Source: Acanthosepion esculentum
Taxonomy: Eukaryota > Mollusca > Cephalopoda > Sepiida > Sepiidae
Length of the DNA stretch: 64,000 nucleotides
Reading direction: 5' to 3'
NCBI GenBank assembly: GCA_964036315.1
Contig: OZ038478.1
Coordinates: 147,515,164-147,579,163, forward strand
Under the pieces are notes generated by a model. It worked only from the letters and a program-made list of their open reading frames with translations, did not search any database and was not told where the DNA came from. Shown here in pieces: positions 11,501-22,204 of the stretch. Each line of letters starts with the position of its first letter. The first letter of the stretch is position 1. Made by a program: the position numbers and the translations under genes.

Positions 11501-11505
<5 letters not shown>
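11091..11505 (+). mobile_element. Hammerhead-bearing tRNA-like repeat (retrozyme/SINE-like), partial tandem
   Basis: A 50-bp block starting 'ttctgcattatg' at 11091-11140 recurs at 11455-11504 with 45 of 50 bases identical, giving a unit of 364 bp. The unit holds a tRNA-like stretch (cagttggtatgacg at 11344, GGTTTCAATTC B-box-like at 11382-11392) and then a complete hammerhead ribozyme at 11407-11453. The upstream partial copy begins only a few bases after where its own hammerhead would have cleaved. This is the architecture of retrozymes and of schistosome Sm-alpha SINE-like repeats: monomers delimited by ribozyme cut sites. Further copies occur at 16870-17215 (minus) and 17222-17335 (plus). 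A (TA)n array follows directly. Confidence 0.75.
11407..11453 (+). ncRNA. Type I hammerhead ribozyme
   Basis: Stem I is GCACTG (11407-11412) paired with CAGTGC (11448-11453), perfect 6 bp. Core CTGATGA occupies 11413-11419. Stem II is GTCCT/AGGAC (11420-11424 with 11431-11435), loop AAATAT. GAAA is at 11436-11439. Stem III is loopless ACGG/CCGT, followed by the cleavage triplet GTC ending at 11447. Every invariant core base is present. The 4-bp loopless stem III suggests cleavage is best as a dimer or from tandem transcripts, as in other SINE-like hammerheads. Confidence 0.9.
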
Positions 11506-11544
<39 letters not shown>

Positions 11545-11740
11545 CTTGCCGTTCAATACGAATAGGTAGGTTCGCTTATCTCACACTTGTCCCTTTTTTT
11601 TAAGAAAAAAGAGTAAAAGATCATCCTTTATTTCCTTGGGTTTGCAGTCTCTCCTCAGTTTTTTCTCTTTCACTTACAGTAAACCTTTCCGTCTTAGTGA
11701 CATTATCGCCTTCCTTGATGTGAATTGATAAAATCTATAA
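11505..11740 (+). pseudogene. (TA)n array and LINE 3' terminal piece
   Basis: TA repeats end at 11543. The segment 11660-11735 ('gtcttagtgacattatcgcc', then ttgatgtgaattgataaaat) resembles 4927-4975, the end of the LINE remnant there. It is therefore probably the extreme 3' end of the same LINE family. No protein motif is left. Confidence 0.45.
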
Positions 11741-11867
11741 GAATGAAACCCTGAAACACTGAAGCAGTTGAAATAAAAACAACTGTGTAATTTAGTACAA
11801 CAGATGATGTATTGAAAATTGAGTAGAAGAATGAATTTGTGTGAGGACTATTTAATCCTTACTATTT

Positions 11868-12110
11868 CTCTTATTAGCACATAAGTGAATGTAATGAATT
11901 TGGCTGGGATTCTCTGATTCTACAATCCGAGCTACGCCAGAGCAATGGATTGAGGCTTGGATTGAGGAATCAGAGAGCCAAATTCTAGTTCCAGTCGAGT
12001 TCATTACATTCACTAACTTCCTAATACACTTAGGTGGTAACAGGTGTAACAGAAGGAAAACTGAATTCAAAACTGTACGTAGCCCTGGCGAAGCACATTG
12101 TATGCAGCTA
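11868..12110. repeat. Palindromic pair of SINE fragments (copy C)
   Basis: The left part (11868-11935) is a minus-strand SINE piece and the right part (11945-12110) is a plus-strand piece of the family at 935-1352. Paired blocks are 'gtgaatgtaatgaatttggc' on the left and, complementary, the ggattgaggaatcagagagcc ... cattacattcac blocks on the right (shown in part). They meet head to head at the tRNA-like end. Confidence 0.6.
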
Positions 12111-13220
12111 AGCAAATGATCGTTCGCATTAACTCGATGATCTCGACTATGGTCGGCAGTTTTGAATTTTCATTGCTTACCGACAATTTCTAATTGTTTT
12201 TTTAGCGCCATTATCTTAGTCAACAATAGGAATGATTATCTAGCACCCCCACACACTAAAACTCTGTTTTATCATACGTAATCTTGAGTGATTGAAAGGT
12301 CTGATGCACTTGCTAATAAACCCTTTCTGTGTTATTTCTGGTTACATAAAACTCAACTTGAAACCAATATACGATACGAAATGCCAGTATGTTAAATATT
12401 TAACAAAATATTTCCTAATTCATTTTAAGATACTGATACTTCTTGCGTTGTTTTTAATGTTTCGTGTTCTTTGTTAGATTATTAGCATTATTTACAGTAA
12501 AACCTTTTAACCGCTTCATATCATTTCGTTACAGACTTGTTTGTTTCAGCAAACGAGAGTTGAGCCTTGCCTAAATAAACAAACTATAGAAAACAGAAAG
12601 AAAGTGCGTAGAACCTCAGAGCCATCACCAGCTAAAGTAGATATTGACGCCTGTAGAGTTGGTAAACATGAATAACGGCAAAGTAATGTTCAGGTTCAAC
12701 AGAATCAACACAATTAAGTCTGAATAGATTTAAATAAATAAGATGACTACGGGGGCTTCTTCTTTCTCAAATAAGAATTTTTACTCGTCTTTTACTTCGT
12801 CGATGTTCTTTTTTTATTTTCACATTTATACATCTTGTCTCTCACGCTCCTAATATGCATATAACAAGATACCCTTGTTATGTTAGAAGGAATGGAAATG
12901 TAAGAGGTTTCGTTGATGGAAATGGAGATAGCGCTGACAATTGAGTATTATTTCTGTGGGTGATGATGCTTCTACTGTGAACAAAAGAAAATGGCTGACA
13001 AAATACCAGAAATAAAGATGAGGCAGGGATTACAAACTAAATTACACCGTGTAAGAGTTGAATCTCGCTTTAGATATAAGACCTTGTGTTGGAAGAAAAG
13101 ACTGAATAACATTGCTTCCGAAATTATTCTCAGAGTGAGCTGCACATAAAATAAAATCCAGGTATTTACACACATAATGTCACTGTCGCATATGCTAAGG
13201 AATTTTAGCGTTCGTTTACT
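12111..13220. other. Unassigned AT-rich DNA
   Basis: No protein, RNA gene or known repeat is recognised. Short open frames lack family motifs. Confidence 0.5.
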
Positions 13221-13268
13221 TACATGGACTCCTACATGGACTCCTACGTGGACTCCTACGTGGACTCC
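13221..13268. repeat. 12-bp minisatellite, 4 units
   Basis: Four consecutive units of TACRTGGACTCC. The first two read tacatggactcc and the last two tacgtggactcc. The minus strand translates to a Gly-Val-His-Val repeat, but there is no surrounding gene. Confidence 0.9.
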
Positions 13269-13269
13269 T

Positions 13270-14337
13270 ACATACAGGAGCCTATACAGCAGATACATTA
13301 ATATGTCATTCAAATATTAAAACGAGCCCATACACATACAAGCGCACACTCAAAAATAGGTACCTAGAAAAAATCACTAAAAAAGAGCATACCGTGATTT
13401 AAAAAGCCCCAAACTTCATAAAAACAACGTTTATAATCAAAATATTTGTGTTTATTAGGAAGAGCAAAGTATTTTTTTTATTATTTTATAATTTTTTTTA
13501 ATCCTTTCTAGCACGTTCGAAATTTCGAAATATTTGTTATATTCTTTTTTTTCTTGCGTCAACCCGTGGGCCAAAGATTCGTATAGGGAATTTAGCCTCT
13601 TTTTTTCGGTAAAAAATACATTGTCTTAGAAATTCTTACAAATATTTTCCATTAATAATGATTTTTTACAAGAACTGTTTTAATTTTTTTTTAAAATTTT
13701 AATTAGAATATTTTATTAAGTTTTAAATCTTTTAAATTCTGTATTAATTTCAGCATTTCAAATGATATTACTATTAAGTAAAAATTATATGTATAAACAT
13801 ACATGGAAAAGCTTAGTACAAATCATCTAACACCAATATTTAAAAACAAATATTGAATTTTTTCGCTGATTTTTGTAGATACGGACGCCTATACACGACG
13901 TTATCAGAATAAAAGATTTATAATTATAATACATTTAAAGCTACCATTTCTAAAAACAGTAAGATATATAATCCGGTGTTCTTATAGATATTTTTATTTT
14001 TACACAATAGTGCTCAATGTAAATTCACAGAGCTTTAATATTATAAATTAACTGATTTAAAATATGTTTTTTCGCTACACAGTAATAACCATGTTTCAAA
14101 AATGGAAGCTAAAACCTTCGAATTTAATTTTGTTATTAAATTAAAGATATTAGTTCCATTTCCACGTCAAGCGAATTTTGGAGTAAATTATTTTTAAATT
14201 TACAGTTTTAAAGGCACGGCAAAGATTCACAATTGAGTGTTTCCAAGGATGCAGAGAAATCCACTCATCTAGACAAGGGGTGATAGCTTGTTCAATTTCA
14301 ATTTTCGTTGTATCAGTTAATAGTTACTCTCCCTCTA

Positions 14338-14345
<8 letters not shown>
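13270..14345. other. Unassigned AT-rich DNA
   Basis: T-rich and A-rich runs, no gene or repeat recognised. Confidence 0.5.

Positions 14346-14347
<2 letters not shown>

Positions 14348-14415
<68 letters not shown>
14348..14415. repeat. (TA)n(TG)n compound microsatellite
   Basis: TA to about 14381, then TG. The sequence from 14420 to 15460 shows no gene or repeat I recognise. Confidence 0.9.
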
Positions 14416-14416
<1 letters not shown>

Positions 14417-15466
14417 GTCCCTGCGACAATTTTATCTTTACTCTCTCACACAATCTTTGATCTAATAATGCCCTTGCATATATACATGTTTATGAATGGC
14501 TCATTATTTGAAACTACAGCATGCCAGTTACACGAGACATCAGACATTATATTAAAATGGAAAATATAAACTAGAAAAATACATAAAACGTGAGTATGGA
14601 TTTATAAAAAAAAAATACGATTAAAATATGTATAAATGAAGTTACAAATAAAGAAAGTTATTATATCAAAATCCGGAAAAGTAATAAAATGACCTTTGAT
14701 GCCATCTTTATTATTCCTCTTAATCTATTTTTCTAATTACCTTCTTATTTTCCATGAAAATTCTACCGCAAATATTCTAACATCTCATAATATGTCAACT
14801 ATTAAAAGGTAAATAAACATTAATGAAGTCAAATTACCAAAATTTATTATAACGTAGAATTCAAATTACGATAAACGTTCCTTGTCAGTCAAACACTCCA
14901 AACTCTAGTGTAAAAACATTGATTCACGAGACTCGGTTCTCAAGTGAAAAACAAATGATGCATAATCACTTGCCAGCAATCATACGAAGATGACTGTATC
15001 TAGATACGTTGAACGAAATATGGTAAATAAATAAAATGCAAAGCAGGATTAAAAATAAGAGAGACGAGAAACCTGGAATATATCTACGAGGAAAAGGAGA
15101 AAACAACGAAAACAAAAATAGGGATAAGTAAATATAAAGAAATAATTTTATTGAAATTCTTGTATCTAATCGGACCTGGATGTGAGTAAGAAAATATGCT
15201 TAGAGACAAAAAGTGAAAATACTTAATGCTAGTCATTTCGCTTGCAAAAAGCCCTGTTAGAATTGATGGCGGAACATAATTTATCGGGAAAGCGTTCCCT
15301 GGTGATATATTTAAGTTGATTGCTGTAATCAGAAAAAGAAAACTGGACCTTAGAAAGAAAAAGAATGAAAACAATAGCTTAGAAATATAGACTTTTAACT
15401 TTTATTTCAGTCAGTTCTTTTATTTTCTGCCTGCGTATCGACGTATCAGTCATGTGTAATTCCTGT

Positions 15467-15583
15467 CTATCACGGCCCATTCGTGCCTATATAGTCTGTC
15501 TCGGCCCATTCGTGCCTATCTCGGCTTATTCATACCTGTCTGACTGTAATGGATCATTCTTACCTGTCGCAGCCTATTCGTAC
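15467..15583. repeat. 20-bp minisatellite, about 5 units
   Basis: The unit is CTRTCTCGGCCCATTCGTGC. Copies lie at 15467-15486, 15496-15515, 15516-15535, 15536-15563 (with extra bases) and 15564-15583. Divergence grows to the right. Confidence 0.8.
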
Positions 15584-15722
15584 TCGTCTGTATATATATT
15601 CAGATCATATTTAACAATATTCATGCAATATTATAAAGCTGGTGGAAACTGAATGACACAAATGTACCCACATTAAAGCCAATGTTTTGTATCATATTTA
15701 AATCATTTCAGTTGATAATTAT

Positions 15723-15726
<4 letters not shown>

Positions 15727-15817
<91 letters not shown>
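15727..15817. repeat. (CT)n(TA)n compound microsatellite
   Basis: CT repeats switch to TA near 15757. The following 15820-16390 shows no recognised gene. Confidence 0.9.
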
Positions 15818-15819
<2 letters not shown>

Positions 15820-16392
15820 AAAAACCATTGTATCACTTCTTGAATTTTGTTATTCAGTGGTCTCTCATACCGTGTTGAAGAAAAACAGAGCAGCGGACAA
15901 ACTTCAAGCCCGGTAAAAACTAAAGAGTTTATGTCGAACTGTTTCGCCTACTGTAAGGTTAGTAGGAGAGAAGGCCTTGCAGGAACAGTCGAATAGATTG
16001 TTCATCTGTCAAACTCTCCACTTCGGTGGAGAAGAATCTGGACGAGGCTTTGCCACAGTTCTAAAGGGAACCGGATCTATTGATGTAGAAATATTCATTT
16101 CAAGTCCGTTACAATATCTAAAGAGCAACTGTCAAAAAGACCATCGTCTTTCATGTTATTACAAGATAGTCGGTTAACATACATTAATAAGAGTGTCTGG
16201 TAAAAATATATATATAGACCCGACAAAGAAATTTTAATAAACAGTTTGGATCGTGTGATCAGAGACGAATCTATTTCAGCAAACTCGCATATATGCATAT
16301 ACTATTACGCACGTACACTTCTATAAACACCACAAAATCATCTCCTACAAAAGAACATCCAATCTGTGTGTTCTTTTTTTAATGATAACTCA

Positions 16393-16394
<2 letters not shown>

Positions 16395-16461
<67 letters not shown>

Positions 16462-16474
16462 TAGATAGATAGAT
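16395..16474. repeat. (TA)n(GATA)n compound microsatellite
   Basis: TA array followed by about four GATA units. Confidence 0.9.
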
Positions 16475-16597
16475 ATTAATGCATGTTTTATTAAATAATA
16501 TAGACAGGTTTTGTCTATTTTAAGTAAGTTCCTTTCATATTTTCTGATAAGCTTAATCACATTATCGTAGAAAGACTATCATTGTTGTTTCGTCCGT

Positions 16598-16858
16598 GTG
16601 TTGTTTGATTTGTTAAAATTGTCATCTTTGATAATAACTTATGAAAGCCGAAAGCTTAGATTGGATTTAAATATGTATCAATATGGTGTTTTCCTTTGGT
16701 CTTTCAAATATAATGTGATTAATCTTATCAGACAATATGAAAGGAAATTACTTAAAATAAATAGACAAAACTTGTCTATATTATTTAATGAAACATGCAT
16801 TAATGAAAAATTGCTGCCGAAATTTACACATATATATGACAGAAATTATTAGGAGAAT
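16598..16858 (+). pseudogene. Penelope-like element N-terminal fragment
   Basis: An uninterrupted 84-codon frame whose C-terminal half reads 'VINLIRQYERKLLKINRQ', then LSILFNETCINEKLLPK, then FTHIYDRNY and stop. The same peptide pattern is found at 39626-39786 (IRKYEKIQKKICR, LTFNTTCLKEKLLPN) and 19195-19262. I infer the start of a PLE ORF. It stands tail to tail with the minus-strand hammerhead repeat that begins at about 16870. PLE copies commonly carry hammerhead-containing terminal repeats in direct or inverted arrangement. Confidence 0.5.
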
Positions 16859-16869
16859 TTGATAATTAT

Positions 16870-17215
16870 AATTAAGTAATTCACCGAGTCTGAAACCTCA
16901 ACAGAATGCAGAAAGCACTGGACGGCCGTTTCGTCCTATATTTGGGACTCATCAGCAGTGCGCATCCACTACCGAGAATTGAAACCCTGACAGTTAGGTT
17001 GTCAAGCAAACATCCTACCAACTGTTCCAACGGGCCTCGGTGACGACGAGATTGCAAATCAGACTCAATATAGCGCCGCTCACTCACAAATTCCGTGGTG
17101 AAACTCAAATGAGATTCTCTCTAACCATAGGACGGTACCCCGGAGCCACGACTACTATCACCAAGCCGCTCAATCTTGAGCATTAGAAGCCGGTTCAAGC
17201 AATGATATATAAATG
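16870..17215 (-). mobile_element. Hammerhead-bearing tRNA-like repeat, second copy
   Basis: Reverse-oriented full-length relative of 11150-11505. In order on the minus strand it has 'cttgaaccggcttctaatgc', gtagtcgtggctccggg, a tRNA-like part with cagttggtaggatg and GGTTTCAATTC, the hammerhead at 16915-16961, and a tail ending attacttaattataatta. The tail is fused to the PLE fragment on its left. Confidence 0.75.
16915..16961 (-). ncRNA. Type I hammerhead ribozyme
   Basis: On the minus strand: stem I GCACTG (16956-16961) with CAGTGC (16915-16920), core CTGATGA, stem II GTCC/GGAC around a CAAATATA-type loop, GAAA, loopless stem III ACGG/CCGT and cleavage triplet GTC. It is the same design as 11407-11453 and all invariant bases are present. 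Stem I is conserved while the surrounding repeat has diverged. Confidence 0.88.
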
Positions 17216-17221
17216 AATTAC

Positions 17222-17335
17222 TTAGTGATAGTAGTCGTGGCTCCGGGGGCACCGTCCTATGGTTAGAGAGAATCTCAGTTGAGTTTCACCACGGAATTTG
17301 TGAAGGAGAACACGGTCATGTCGGTCAGACAATTC
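17222..17335 (+). mobile_element. Truncated third copy of the hammerhead repeat
   Basis: It begins 'gatagtagtcgtggctcc' and runs to the accacggaatttgtgaagg region, then homology stops before the tRNA-like and ribozyme parts. Together with the copy at 16870-17215 it forms an inverted repeat with arms of about 80 bp (17080-17165 and 17225-17310) and a spacer of about 60 bp. Confidence 0.75.
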
Positions 17336-17695
17336 CTGCTACCACATCACCTTACATCTATCCACATAACTCATCAGACTGAAACCCTCTTGTTTATTAT
17401 ATGTGGGGTGCTGTTGAGCGAAAGACTAATGAAGCTCCTTGTAACATCGAAGATGAACTTAAGGCAAGGAGTATGACAACATTCACCAAATTAAGCAAGA
17501 AGACCATCCAGAAAGTTGCAGGAGATTCCGAAATTTTATGAAGCTGGTGGGTGAATCCAATAGTAAAATTAATTGAATAAATTTACTATCTATTATTTCA
17601 AGATATTTTGTGTATATTTGGCAAATATATTCGTTAAAATGAAATATCCGTTTAATTTTAATTTTTCCGTAATTTAGACTGCAATTTATACATCG

Positions 17696-17699
<4 letters not shown>

Positions 17700-17745
<46 letters not shown>

Positions 17746-17784
17746 CAACTAATAAACTCGGTTTGCGTACACAAACACACACAC

Positions 17785-17852
<68 letters not shown>
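17700..17852. repeat. Two (TA)n arrays
   Basis: 17700-17741 and about 17786-17852, separated by a short CA-bearing stretch. No gene lies between 17340 and 17960. Confidence 0.9.
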
Positions 17853-17857
<5 letters not shown>

Positions 17858-17962
17858 AGCGCACATTGTAATAAAACTGTGTTAAATGTAGAATAACAGC
17901 GATTTATACTAATCATATACATTTTGTTCCTTGGATGGTTTTCAATCCGTGTATAACGATTG

Positions 17963-17963
<1 letters not shown>

Positions 17964-18029
<66 letters not shown>

Positions 18030-18036
18030 CGTGCGT
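17964..18036. repeat. (TG)n microsatellite
   Basis: About 60 bp of TG with a few TGCG units at the right end. Confidence 0.95.
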
Positions 18037-18400
18037 GAAAGAGGGAAAAGTATCGTACTCTCATGATTGCAAAAGCAAATATCGACAAGTTAAAACAAAA
18101 AACTCAGTGGAACTTTACCATAAATATGTTGATTCCTATTTTCTTTCAAAGATTTCCCCCCCCTAAATTTCTCTACATAAAGAAAAAAGAATATGTCCGC
18201 CGTGTTTTACCCTATTTATTGCTATTTCTCTTTTTTGCTTTCTATTTTGTTTGAAGAATCGTTATTTATTTCAGTTTCTTTCTTGTTTTGTCTATTGAAA
18301 TCTTTTACTGAAGTAGAAAGTATTTATGGTTTTTATCTTTTAAAGAAGGCTTCTATTTTTCGCTTAAACTCTAAAGGAAAATAGATGATCCTCTTCTATT

Positions 18401-18402
<2 letters not shown>

Positions 18403-18438
<36 letters not shown>

Positions 18439-18450
18439 TGAACAGGCCTG

Positions 18451-18487
<37 letters not shown>

Positions 18488-18773
18488 TGAAAAGGACTGA
18501 GATAGTGTTGAAACTTGACTAATGCATGGAATAATAATGCAACACAAAATGTACTTAGAACAAAATGTATTGAAACAAGAAAGTGTACACAATATTTACA
18601 TATAGTCTTTTGTATATTCCTGGGAAGACCGTTCCTGGAGAATGTGTTGACTGAGTCGCAGTCAGGCAGAGTTTCTGGTTGAATCTCTTGATTCGTTCCC
18701 CTCTCTTCCCGGTACCAACCATATTTATGTGGTCGGTACTCCACTATGCAAATTAGGTGGATCCTACCACAAC

Positions 18774-18838
<65 letters not shown>
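18403..18838. repeat. Three (GATA)n arrays
   Basis: GATA tetranucleotides at about 18403-18438, 18452-18488 and 18775-18838. The first two are separated by 'gaacaggcctga'. Both are followed by 'tatgaa.agg.ctgaga', so the first pair looks like a local duplication. No gene is seen from 18030 to 18890. Confidence 0.9.
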
Positions 18839-18839
<1 letters not shown>

Positions 18840-18889
18840 AAAATGTATTACCTAGAATAATTCCACATATTTGCGTACACACAGAAACA

Positions 18890-18895
18890 CACACA

Positions 18896-18955
<60 letters not shown>

Positions 18956-19016
18956 TATATATATATATAGAGAGAGAGACAGAGAGAGACAGAGAGACAG
19001 AGACAGAGACAGAAAA
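18890..19016. repeat. (CA)n(TA)n(GA)n compound microsatellite
   Basis: A short CA run, TA to about 18970, then GAGACA-type repeats to about 19016. Confidence 0.9.
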
Positions 19017-19194
19017 TCCTGTCTCAATTTCTTATTATCGATTAAAGGTGCAAAGAATTATATTAAAATTTATTTTAGATTATTTTCTCCCTAGTACTTT
19101 CGAATCACACTACATTCGATTTCATAAACTGTTCTGTGTGTAATTACACAACTAATTGTAATTGCTACGATGGAACCAATTTCAAGTGACTCAA

Positions 19195-19351
<157 letters not shown>

Positions 19352-19359
19352 AGATGGAA

Positions 19360-19950
19360 AGTAACTGAAAGATGCTCGATCAGATCCTCTTTCAAAACTT
19401 TGACATAATGACCTGCCATTAGACATATTATAAGGGTTGTTTGTGTGAGTGAGCCATACAATTATCAGCTTACCTTTGTATGCATAAGATTTTTTTATTT
19501 GTTTTTTTATTAAGTATTTCACCCTAAGCAAGGTGGGAGTGCCACTTGCAAGCAAAGGGTTACAGAGAATGAGAGTAAGAATAAAGAGTGGATTTCGAAG
19601 AAATGATATAGTGAAGGACGGGGCTCAAGATCAAGGCATCAGAATATTACATTTGAATATTTGAAGATTATCGCTATCAGAGAATCAATTAAGCGGAAAG
19701 GAGTTCCACTGTCTAAACGCTGACGTAAAATTACAGATAAATGCTAACGAACTATCCCCACACGGACACGCACACTCCCACGATGTTTACGTAATGTTAT
19801 CAAAGAGAACTACGTATATCTTGCTATTATCATCAGTATTTGAAAAAAGTAAACCAGAAATTTGTTTAGCGGAATTCAAAAGAGGCATCTCATACTCACT
19901 TCGGAAATTGCCACAGATGGTTCCAATCAACAAATAGTGCAATTTGATGT
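19360..19950. other. Unassigned AT-rich DNA
   Basis: No gene or known repeat recognised. Confidence 0.5.
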
Positions 19951-19951
19951 A

Positions 19952-21182
19952 CGTTGTGCAGTTTCTAAAGTTTTGTCCGTTTTTTGATTAGTCATTGAAT
20001 GAAGTTGAAATATATACGAAATGCGTGTAGCAATTGTTTTCAAATTCGGACAGCCGGAAGTAGGAACATCAGATGTTATAAAAAACACGCGCACCGTGTC
20101 CGGCCATCAATTATAAGCTGGACAGCTGTGAGAAGGATGGAAGTGTCTAGAGATCTCGTTCGCGGCTGTTTGCTTTACGACTTCAAAGTGGGCTTATCAG
20201 CAGCTGCATCAAGTCGCCGCATATGTCAAGCGTTTGGGGATAGTGCTGTAGATGAACGTAATGCAAGGCATTGGTTTCGAAAATTCAAGTCGGGAGATTT
20301 GTCTCTCCATGATGAACCTCGCAGTGGACGACCACAGGTCTTGAATGACGGAGTCCTGAAGGCGGCCATTGAAGAGGACAGTAATCTAACGTGTGGTGAA
20401 CTTGCAAGACAATTCAACGTTTCCTATGAAACAGTTAGACTTCACTTGCACCGCCTAGGTAAGACGTACAAACTGAGCAGGTGGGTTCCGCAAACGCGGT
20501 TGGAGGTCCACAAGGGACAACGAGTGGCAGCCTGCGTGTCGCTGCTTTCTCGCTAACGTACCGAATCGAGTTCTTACAAGTGATGATAAGTGGGTTCTGT
20601 ACTAAACTCCCAAGCGTTCCAGACATTGGTTGTCTCCTCAGGATGCTGTCCCTCACACCGCAAAAGCGCCTATGCACCCACTCAAGATTATGCTTTGTGT
20701 CTAGTGGACAGGTCGTCAAGTGGTTCATTATGAACTGCTACCAACGGGCCAAACGGTCACTGGAGACTCGCAGCAATTGAAACGTGTGCAACAGGCATTG
20801 CGCCAGAAGGAGCCAGTACTGGTGAATTGCAAAGGTGAGTTTTTCCTCCATGACAACACCAGGTCGCATGTCGGGCGAGTGGTCAGGGATACCATACAGC
20901 AACTTGGGTGGGAGACTTTGTGCCATCCACCTTATTCACCTGACCTTGCGCCATCCGATTACCATCTCTTCCACTCCCTTGATAATCATCTTCGTGGTAA
21001 ATCCTTCACCAATGAAGCAGACTTGCACAAAGCCCTCACGGGCATTGAACAGCTGGAGACACGTTGGCAGAAGGTGCTGGATGTCGATGGCGATTACTTC
21101 GAAGACTAAATATAAGTTACATATACTGTGAAGCGTTTTCTTTTTTTCCTTTAAAAACGGACAGAACGTTTTTGAAACCTTG
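19952..21182 (+). mobile_element. mariner DNA transposon, dead copy
   Basis: About 1.23 kb, flanked by TA at 19950-19951 and 21183-21184. The left inverted repeat is around 19952-19987 (cagtttctaaagttttgtcc). The right one is around 21152-21182 (ggacagaacgtttttgaaac). They are complementary with a few mismatches. It encloses one mariner transposase pseudogene. Confidence 0.85.
20137..21109 (+). pseudogene. mariner transposase pseudogene (DD34D)
   Basis: ATG at 20137 opens 139 codons: the helix-turn-helix region with '[19 protein letters not shown]', then HDEPRSGRP, then [20 protein letters not shown] and [15 protein letters not shown] stop at 20554 and a +1 shift lead to the catalytic domain from about 20579: SDDKWVLY, VVHYELLPTG, FFLHDNTRSHVGR, PYSPDLAPSDYHLF. 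Further stops occur at 20603 and 20702. All three catalytic aspartates appear retained. A deletion removes about 13 residues between KALT and GIEQLETRWQ near the C-terminus, which ends DGDYFED. It is inactive from frame lesions but relatively young compared with the other transposons here. Confidence 0.9.
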
Positions 21183-21369
21183 TAGATTCCCAAGAGGATT
21201 GTTCCTCCATCACTACTGTTATCTTTCATTCGTATCTCCATAAACTGCTCCACTTACTCTGTAAACCTCTTCCTTGAGTGGATTTTGGGTCTTGTACAGA
21301 GTGAACGCCATTCTAAAATTGTGTTCTATGTGCTGCTATTTTATGTAATACTTTCTTGTTGCTGACTCG

Positions 21370-22200
21370 CTCCGTCTAGCGAATTCTCAGTATCCTTCTT
21401 TCGTTCCACATTCCTGTTACCTCTAATTTTCTCCTCGTCCGTGGGGTTATTGTCCAGCATTCACTGCCATATAAAACGAAATGTTTCCCTTTCCCAGCAC
21501 TTTGCTTATATTTCAGAATTCCCCTTTCACTAGTCCTATGATTGTTCGGATCTTTGTGCCACACCTTCCAAACCCCGCTCAAAATACTCCCCACATCTTT
21601 AACCTTCGCCACTTGCTTGATGTTGACATCTCTAATTTGCAACCCGCATTTGTTTTCTTTTCTCTTGTTGATGACCATATTTCTATCTTCTGGCAGTTGA
21701 CAGTCCATTTTACGCGTATTTCTTTTACCCTTTCTAGGGGGTCGTGTAGATTTCTTTCCGAGTCAGCTATCAACACAGTGCCATCTGCGTAACTTGAATC
21801 AAGAATAAGCCCATCGATGATAAATACTATTAGCGCCTCTAGTTCCCTTAGGATAACGTCACTGTAGATGTTAAGTAACTTTGGGGAGAAGACACATCCT
21901 TGTCTCACGCTCTTTTCTATTTTCGTGCAGCTACTCAATTCATTTTATATTCGTATGCCGAGAGTTTGATCACAGCACAAGTCCTGGAATATTCTAACAT
22001 ATTTTCCTATAAATTTACTTTTCAAAGCAGTTTAAATGAATCACTGTGAGTACCTTGTCAAATGATTTTGCGTAATCTATAAAACATACTTCTGCATTAT
22101 TGTTGCTCATTCTGATATGACTTTTAATCGTGAATATGGCATTTCTTATTCCGGTGTCTATGACAATGTTCTTTTACTATTTACCGTCTAATTATACTTC
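21370..22200 (-). pseudogene. LINE reverse transcriptase remnant (SVRQGCVFSP family)
   Basis: Read on the minus strand: FIDYAKSFDKV (motif A region, about 22050), 'EKSVRQGCVFSPKLLN' (motif B), SYADGTVLIADSE (motif C; the usual YADD reads YADG), QIRDVNIKQVAKVKDVGS, and LYGSECWTITPRTRRKLE near 21420, ending NERRILRIR. Frameshifts occur near 21580 and 21940. The altered YADD motif and the frame breaks make it inactive. The YGSECW...RRMLRI tail is shared with the pieces at 23.7, 27-28.3, 28.7-29.25 and 31.1-31.5 kb. Confidence 0.8.
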
Positions 22201-22204
22201 TCTA

